Source of the DNA: Dactylosporangium aurantiacum
Lineage (GTDB): Bacteria; Actinomycetota; Actinomycetes; Mycobacteriales; Micromonosporaceae
Length of the DNA stretch: 64,000 nt
NCBI RefSeq assembly: GCF_000716715.1
Contig: NZ_JNYJ01000007.1
Coordinates: forward strand, 310,001 to 374,000
Direction: 5' to 3'
This document shows, one piece after another, positions 60,243-64,000 of this stretch (position 1 is the first letter of the stretch; the number at the start of each line of letters is the position of its first letter). The notes under the pieces were generated by a model. The model ran no database searches. It had not been told where the DNA came from and was given only the letters and a program-made list of their open reading frames with translations. Both the position numbers and the translations under genes were made by a program.

Positions 60243-61147
60243 GAGAGCTCCAGCCGCTCTTTGCGACCCGAGCGCAGCGCCAGGACCGCGAGGGTGAGGG
60301 TGGCGAAGAACAGCGCGACCCCCATCGCGGAGGCGTAGCCGAACCTGCCGTAGGTGAACGCGTTGCGGTACAGCGACAACCCGATGACCTCGGTGGCCCC
60401 GTCCGGGCCGCCCGGCCCGACCGTCATCACCTGCACGACCGCGAAGCCGTCCAGCGCGGCGATGCCGAGGTAGACGAAGGCGACCTGCACGGTGTCGCGG
60501 ACCAGCGGCAGCGTCACCTTGCGGAAGGTGGCCCAGCCGCCGGCGCCGTCCAGCAGCGCCGCCTCGAACAGCTCCTTCGGGATGCCGTCGATCGCCGCGC
60601 TGAACAGCACCATGTAGAAGCCCACCGACGACCAGACCAGCACCGCCATCACCGCCGGCAGCGCCAGTGCCGGGTCGCCCAGCCAGCTGCGCGCCTGGCC
60701 GCCGAGGCCCACCGCCCGCAGCGCCCCGTTGAGCAGGCCGTTGGTCGGGTTGTAGACGAACTGCCACAGCACCGCGACGACCACCAGCGACAGCAGCTGG
60801 GGGAAGAAGTACACGATCTGGTAGGCGCCGGCGCCCCGGATGCCGGACCGGCCGCTGCGCCCGCCGATGTGCAGCATGCTGGCCAGGAACAGGCCGAGCG
60901 CGATGGTCGCCAGCGGCACGCAGACCAGCATCACCGCGTTGTTGCGCACGGCGTCCAGGAACAGGGAGTCGCCGCCGAGGCGGGCGTAGTTGCCCGCCCC
61001 GACGAAGTGCGCCTCGCCGGCCACGCCGGTCCAGTCGGTGAGCGAGAGGTAGAACGCCTGCCCGTACGGCGACAGCACGAAGACGACGTGCAGCACGAGC
61101 GCGGGCGCCAGCGCACCGATGAGGAACCGGAGCCGACCGTGGTTCAT
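60239..61147 (-). CDS. ngcF: carbohydrate ABC permease (NgcF-like)
   Basis: The 302-aa MalF-type permease has about six membrane helices, a first periplasmic loop (LTDWTGVAGEAHFVGAGNYARL) and the coupling motif ELFEAALLDGAGGWATFRKVTLPLVRDTVQVAFVY. Its ATG shares one base with the stop of the binding-protein gene (TGATG), and its stop overlaps the NgcG-like start. The three genes form one translationally coupled import operon for a carbohydrate, likely GlcNAc or chitobiose by homology of the binding protein. Confidence 0.9.
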   Translation of the reverse strand: MNHGRLRFLIGALAPALVLHVVFVLSPYGQAFYLSLTDWTGVAGEAHFVGAGNYARLGGDSLFLDAVRNNAVMLVCVPLATIALGLFLASMLHIGGRSGRSGIRGAGAYQIVYFFPQLLSLVVVAVLWQFVYNPTNGLLNGALRAVGLGGQARSWLGDPALALPAVMAVLVWSSVGFYMVLFSAAIDGIPKELFEAALLDGAGGWATFRKVTLPLVRDTVQVAFVYLGIAALDGFAVVQVMTVGPGGPDGATEVIGLSLYRNAFTYGRFGYASAMGVALFFATLTLAVLALRSGRKERLELS

Positions 61148-62565
61148 CAGCGGGTGTACTTCTTGACGGAGCTGTCCTTGGCGAGCGCGTCGGCGGCCTT
61201 CTGGACCCGGTCGGCCCACTCCGCCGGCGTGGCCCGCTTGTTGACCAGCTCGCCGGTGGCGTCGTCGACCGCCTTGGCCAGGGGCGCGTACCAGGTGCGG
61301 AAGCGGAAGGTGAAGGCTTCCTTGCCGGCGGCGTTGACCGCGTCGCGGGTCGAGCCGAGGCCGCTGCTGAGCGTGAGGCCGTCGGTGGCGCCGGCGATCG
61401 CGGGCAGCGTCCCGGCGGACTCGGCGAAGCCGCGCGCCGACTGCCGGGAGAACAGGATCCGCAGGTACTCCATGCCGCCGGCGGCGTTCTTCGCCTTCGC
61501 CGGCACGATGAACGACTCGCTGCTCGCGGCCTGGACCGCGGCGGCGCCCATCTTGTCCGAGGCGGTGCGGGCCGGCACGGCGCCCATCACCATGTCGAAG
61601 CCCTTGGGGGCGACGTCCTTCTGCTCGGCCTCCAGCCAGGAGCCGCAGGGGATGAACGCGGCCTTGCCCTGGCACCAGGCGGCCTGCGACTCGGTGTGCG
61701 ACAGCGCCTCCGAGCCGGCCATGATGTAGCCCTTGCCGGCGAGCTCCGCGAACGCCTCCGCGGCGGCCTTGAAGGCGTCGGACCTCCAGGCGTTGGGCTG
61801 CAGGTTGTCCACGGCCTTGAGCAGGTCCGTGCCGCCGGTCTTCGCCGCCATGCTCAGCAGCGGGTCGTTGATGTACTCCGGGTACTTGCCCTGGTACGTC
61901 CACGGCGCGATGCCGGCGGCCTTGATCGTGGCGCACAGGGCGAGCATCTCGTCCCAGGTCTTCGGGTACGTCCAGCCCTTGCTGGCGAACAGCGGCTTGG
62001 AGTACCAGATGCCCCACGCGGTGTAGGTGAAGTTGAGCACCAGCGGGGCGCCGTCGAACGTGCCGTCCTCCACGACGCCGGGCAGCAGCGTGTCCTTGAC
62101 CTTCACGGCGGGGTCGTCGAACGACGGCGCCTCCAGCAGCTCGGTGAGGTTCGCCAGCTGCTTCGCGCCGACCAGGGTGGCCAGGTCGAGGCGGCCGGCG
62201 CCGGTGTTGTCCACGACGTCGGGCGGGGTGTTGGCGACGAACCGCGGCTGCAGCGCCTCGCCCACCTTCTGGATGCCCTTGTGGTCGACCGTCGCCTTCG
62301 GGTACTTCTGCGTGTAGAGGCCTTCGGCTTTCTTGGCGTAGTCGTCGCCGTAGCCGCCCTTGAAGATGACGACCTCCAGGGCCGCGTCCTCCTTGACGCC
62401 GAGCGGGTTCGCCGCGCTCTTCGCGCCCGTCGCGACGGCCGGCTTGTCGTCCTTGCCGCCGGTCACACACGCACTGAGCAGCGGCAGCGTGGCGCCCGCC
62501 GCGACCGCCGCGCGCAGGACCGTGCGTCTGTTCGGGTACGGTTGGACCAAGGGTGATGGGTTCAT
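61147..62565 (-). CDS. ngcE: GlcNAc/chitobiose-type ABC substrate-binding lipoprotein (NgcE-like)
   Basis: The 472-aa protein has a Tat-like lipoprotein signal (RRTVLRAAVAAGATLPLLSAC, Cys at about residue 33) and a binding fold close to streptomycete NgcE: LEVVIFKGGYGDDYAKKAEGLY, PRFVANTPPDVVDNTGA, TYTAWGIWYSKPLF, GWTYPKTWDEMLALC, WTYQGKYPEYIND. NgcE binds N-acetylglucosamine and diacetylchitobiose. It is the first of three overlapping importer genes and lies 16 bp after the SIS gene. GGAGAGAAGG is the ribosome-binding site. Confidence 0.9.
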   Translation of the reverse strand: MNPSPLVQPYPNRRTVLRAAVAAGATLPLLSACVTGGKDDKPAVATGAKSAANPLGVKEDAALEVVIFKGGYGDDYAKKAEGLYTQKYPKATVDHKGIQKVGEALQPRFVANTPPDVVDNTGAGRLDLATLVGAKQLANLTELLEAPSFDDPAVKVKDTLLPGVVEDGTFDGAPLVLNFTYTAWGIWYSKPLFASKGWTYPKTWDEMLALCATIKAAGIAPWTYQGKYPEYINDPLLSMAAKTGGTDLLKAVDNLQPNAWRSDAFKAAAEAFAELAGKGYIMAGSEALSHTESQAAWCQGKAAFIPCGSWLEAEQKDVAPKGFDMVMGAVPARTASDKMGAAAVQAASSESFIVPAKAKNAAGGMEYLRILFSRQSARGFAESAGTLPAIAGATDGLTLSSGLGSTRDAVNAAGKEAFTFRFRTWYAPLAKAVDDATGELVNKRATPAEWADRVQKAADALAKDSSVKKYTR

Positions 62566-62581
62566 GACTGGGCCTTCTCTC

Positions 62582-63334
62582 CTAAGCGGTACGCCGGATG
62601 CGCCCGGCGTACCGCGCTTCGAGTGCTGCGTTGTGCTCCCGCCCGCCTGGAACGTTGTCGGACAGGTAGACCGGCGGCGTGACGCCGAGTGCCAGCAGTC
62701 GCGCCACCACTTCGGTGACGATCTGCTGGGCCAGCAGGGCCGCGGTGATCGAGGAGACGGCGCCGACGGCGCCGCCGCCCGGTAGGGGCAGCGACGCGTC
62801 GCCGTAGGGTGCCCCGTTGTCGAGGACCACGTCGGCGAGGTCGCTGAGCTTCATTCCGCTGTCGTGCCGGGAGTCCACGCGTGAGGAGTGCTCCAGCGAC
62901 GTGATCGCGATGAGGGCGTGCCCGCGCTGCTTGACCAGCTGCGCCATCTCCACCACGGCGCCGTTCACGCCGGAGTTGGAGGCGATGACGAAGGTGTCGT
63001 CGGGCTTGACGGGGGCCAGGTCGTAGAGCCGGTGCGCGACGCTCGGCGTGCGCTCCAGCTGCGGGTCGCCGAGGACGCCGGCGGCGTCGCCGCCGTAGAG
63101 GACGATGTCGCGCAGGGCGATCCGGTTCGTCGGCACCAGCCCGCCGGCCCGGCCGGCGATCTCCATCGCGAGCGCCTCGGAGTGCCCGCAGCCGAACGCC
63201 TGGATCACCCCGCCGGCCTGCAGCGTGCCGGTGATCAGGTCGGCGGCCCGCGCCACCTGGTCCACCTGGGTGCTGCTCACGCGCTGGATGGCGGCGCGGA
63301 TCACCTGGACGTAGTCCCCACTGCTGATGCTCAC
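62582..63334 (-). CDS. SIS-domain sugar-phosphate-binding protein
   Basis: The 250-aa protein has a sugar isomerase (SIS) domain: AFGCGHSEALAMEIAGRAGGLVP, DTFVIASNSGVNGAVVEMAQLVKQRGHALIAITS, SDLADVVLDNGAPYGD. This type is regularly encoded with NgcEFG-like importers and probably acts on GlcNAc-6-phosphate or a related phosphosugar. It starts with GTG 6 bp after the RpiR regulator gene stop and is followed after 16 bp by the NgcE-like gene, so the operon runs regulator-enzyme-importer. Confidence 0.88.
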   Translation of the reverse strand: MSISSGDYVQVIRAAIQRVSSTQVDQVARAADLITGTLQAGGVIQAFGCGHSEALAMEIAGRAGGLVPTNRIALRDIVLYGGDAAGVLGDPQLERTPSVAHRLYDLAPVKPDDTFVIASNSGVNGAVVEMAQLVKQRGHALIAITSLEHSSRVDSRHDSGMKLSDLADVVLDNGAPYGDASLPLPGGGAVGAVSSITAALLAQQIVTEVVARLLALGVTPPVYLSDNVPGGREHNAALEARYAGRIRRTA

Positions 63335-63340
63335 TGCGGC

Positions 63341-64000
63341 TTATCCCTTTCGTGGTCGCTTGCGGTTGGTGGTCGCCTCGGGCACCCGGTGCGCGTCGAC
63401 GGCGCGCACCGTGAGCTCGAGCGCCTCGGCGGTCCGCTCGTAGGTGCGCTGCGCGACCGCCACGTAGATGAGGTCCAGGACCAGCAGCTGCGAGTGCAGT
63501 GCGGACAGGGCCGCGACCCGGAAGGTGGTCTCGTGGACCGAGGTCGTGAACACCACATCGGCGACCTCGGCCAGCGGCGAGCGGCCGAAGGAGGTGACCG
63601 CGACGGTCAGCGCCCCGTGGTCGGCGGCCTCGGCGAGGGTCTCGATCGCCTCGCGGGTCCGGCCGGAGTGCGACAGGCCGATCGCGACGTCGCCCGGGCC
63701 GAGCAGCGCCGCGTTGGTCAGCGCGGTGTGGGTGTCGGAGCGGTACCAGACGGGGACCCGGATGCGCTCGAGCCGGAACGCCATCTCCCGCCCGGCGGTG
63801 CCGCTGCTGCCGAGCCCGAAGATCTCCACCCGCCCGGCGGTCGCGATCGCCGCCGCGACCCGCTCGACCGCGGCCACGTCCAGCCCGGCGGCGGTCGCCT
63901 GGATCGCCCGGGTGTCCGCGGCCGTGATCACGTCGAGCACCCCGTCGAGAGGGTCGTCGGGGGCGATGTCGCCGCTGATGTCGGTCTCCCAGCGGGCCTG
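63341..64000 (-). CDS. RpiR family transcription regulator, 5' end outside window
   Basis: The 219 visible residues contain the SIS effector domain of an RpiR-type regulator (GRVEIFGLGSSGTAGREMAFRLERI, VAIGLSHSGRTREAIETLAEAADHGALTVAVTS). Before it lies a linker (ARWETDISGDIAPDDPLDGVLDV) typical of the region between the N-terminal helix-turn-helix and SIS domain. The helix-turn-helix part is cut off by the window edge. It would control the downstream SIS and NgcEFG-like genes in response to an amino-sugar phosphate. The frame stays open to the last base. Confidence 0.9.
   Translation of the reverse strand, partial: QARWETDISGDIAPDDPLDGVLDVITAADTRAIQATAAGLDVAAVERVAAAIATAGRVEIFGLGSSGTAGREMAFRLERIRVPVWYRSDTHTALTNAALLGPGDVAIGLSHSGRTREAIETLAEAADHGALTVAVTSFGRSPLAEVADVVFTTSVHETTFRVAALSALHSQLLVLDLIYVAVAQRTYERTAEALELTVRAVDAHRVPEATTNRKRPRKG

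Overview
The window is very GC-rich DNA with GTG and TTG starts, many four-base start/stop overlaps, many apparently leaderless starts and strong codon bias. It carries ECF sigma, XRE/MmyB-type, UBP zinc-finger and NgcE-type genes. Together these suggest a filamentous actinomycete, most plausibly Micromonosporaceae (Dactylosporangium or Actinoplanes-like); the genus is inference. The content looks like a chromosomal arm with ordinary metabolic islands, decayed gene remnants and many short tandem repeats. No phage, plasmid, IS element or CRISPR array was recognised.

Layout. 1-1040: gene-free minisatellite DNA ending in a terminator. 1041-6892: conserved hypothetical, SsuD-like monooxygenase, M50-type membrane protease, GNAT, Ser/Thr kinase, DUF1801. 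6998-9763: a three-gene flavin electron-transfer operon (ferric-reductase-like flavoprotein, FMN-binding protein, ApbE). 9906-16137: membrane-anchored and exported proteins, GNAT, FrnE/DsbA-like protein, repeat-rich exported protein, PhoD. 16336-16408: tRNA-Arg(UCU). 16928-18503: SSB paralogue and DUF1444 protein. 18624-24735: cobD, cobQ, kinase-like P-loop protein, M48 and M20 peptidases. 24790-28030: three overlapping genes for a response-regulator phosphatase, histidine kinase and response regulator. 28193-31386: Na+/H+ antiporter overlapping a UBP zinc finger gene, then a DedA protein whose 3' end is triplicated. 32270-35186: beta-helix lipoprotein, YiaA/B-like protein, nucleotide kinase-ParB fusion.

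The most interesting part is 35314-43681. A urease operon (ureABCFGD) is followed by a guanidine-I (ykkC) riboswitch. The riboswitch precedes a His-rich ureohydrolase that looks like a guanidine hydrolase, and a nitrate/taurine-type ABC transporter. Together these would import guanidine, split it to urea and ammonia, and hydrolyse the urea. GlnR-like half-sites in front of both transcription units fit control by nitrogen supply.

43773-58040: YidD with a Cys-rich insert, an XRE regulator fused out of frame to a foreign gene end, an NTF2-like target, a degenerate repeat-rich region with a diaminopropionate ammonia-lyase remnant, multicopper oxidase, FAD monooxygenase with a long palindromic operator, MFS exporter, aminopeptidase N, an ECF42/DGPF pair, and RHS plus immunity-like remnants. 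58163-64000: a minus-strand amino-sugar locus (RpiR regulator, SIS protein, NgcEFG-like ABC importer, secreted GH16-like enzyme with a chitin-binding domain), cut by the window edge.

Two themes recur. At least eight genes have a TANNNT -10 box ending 6-7 nt before the start codon, as expected for leaderless transcripts. Tandem repeats repeatedly sit at, or copy, the 3' ends of genes.
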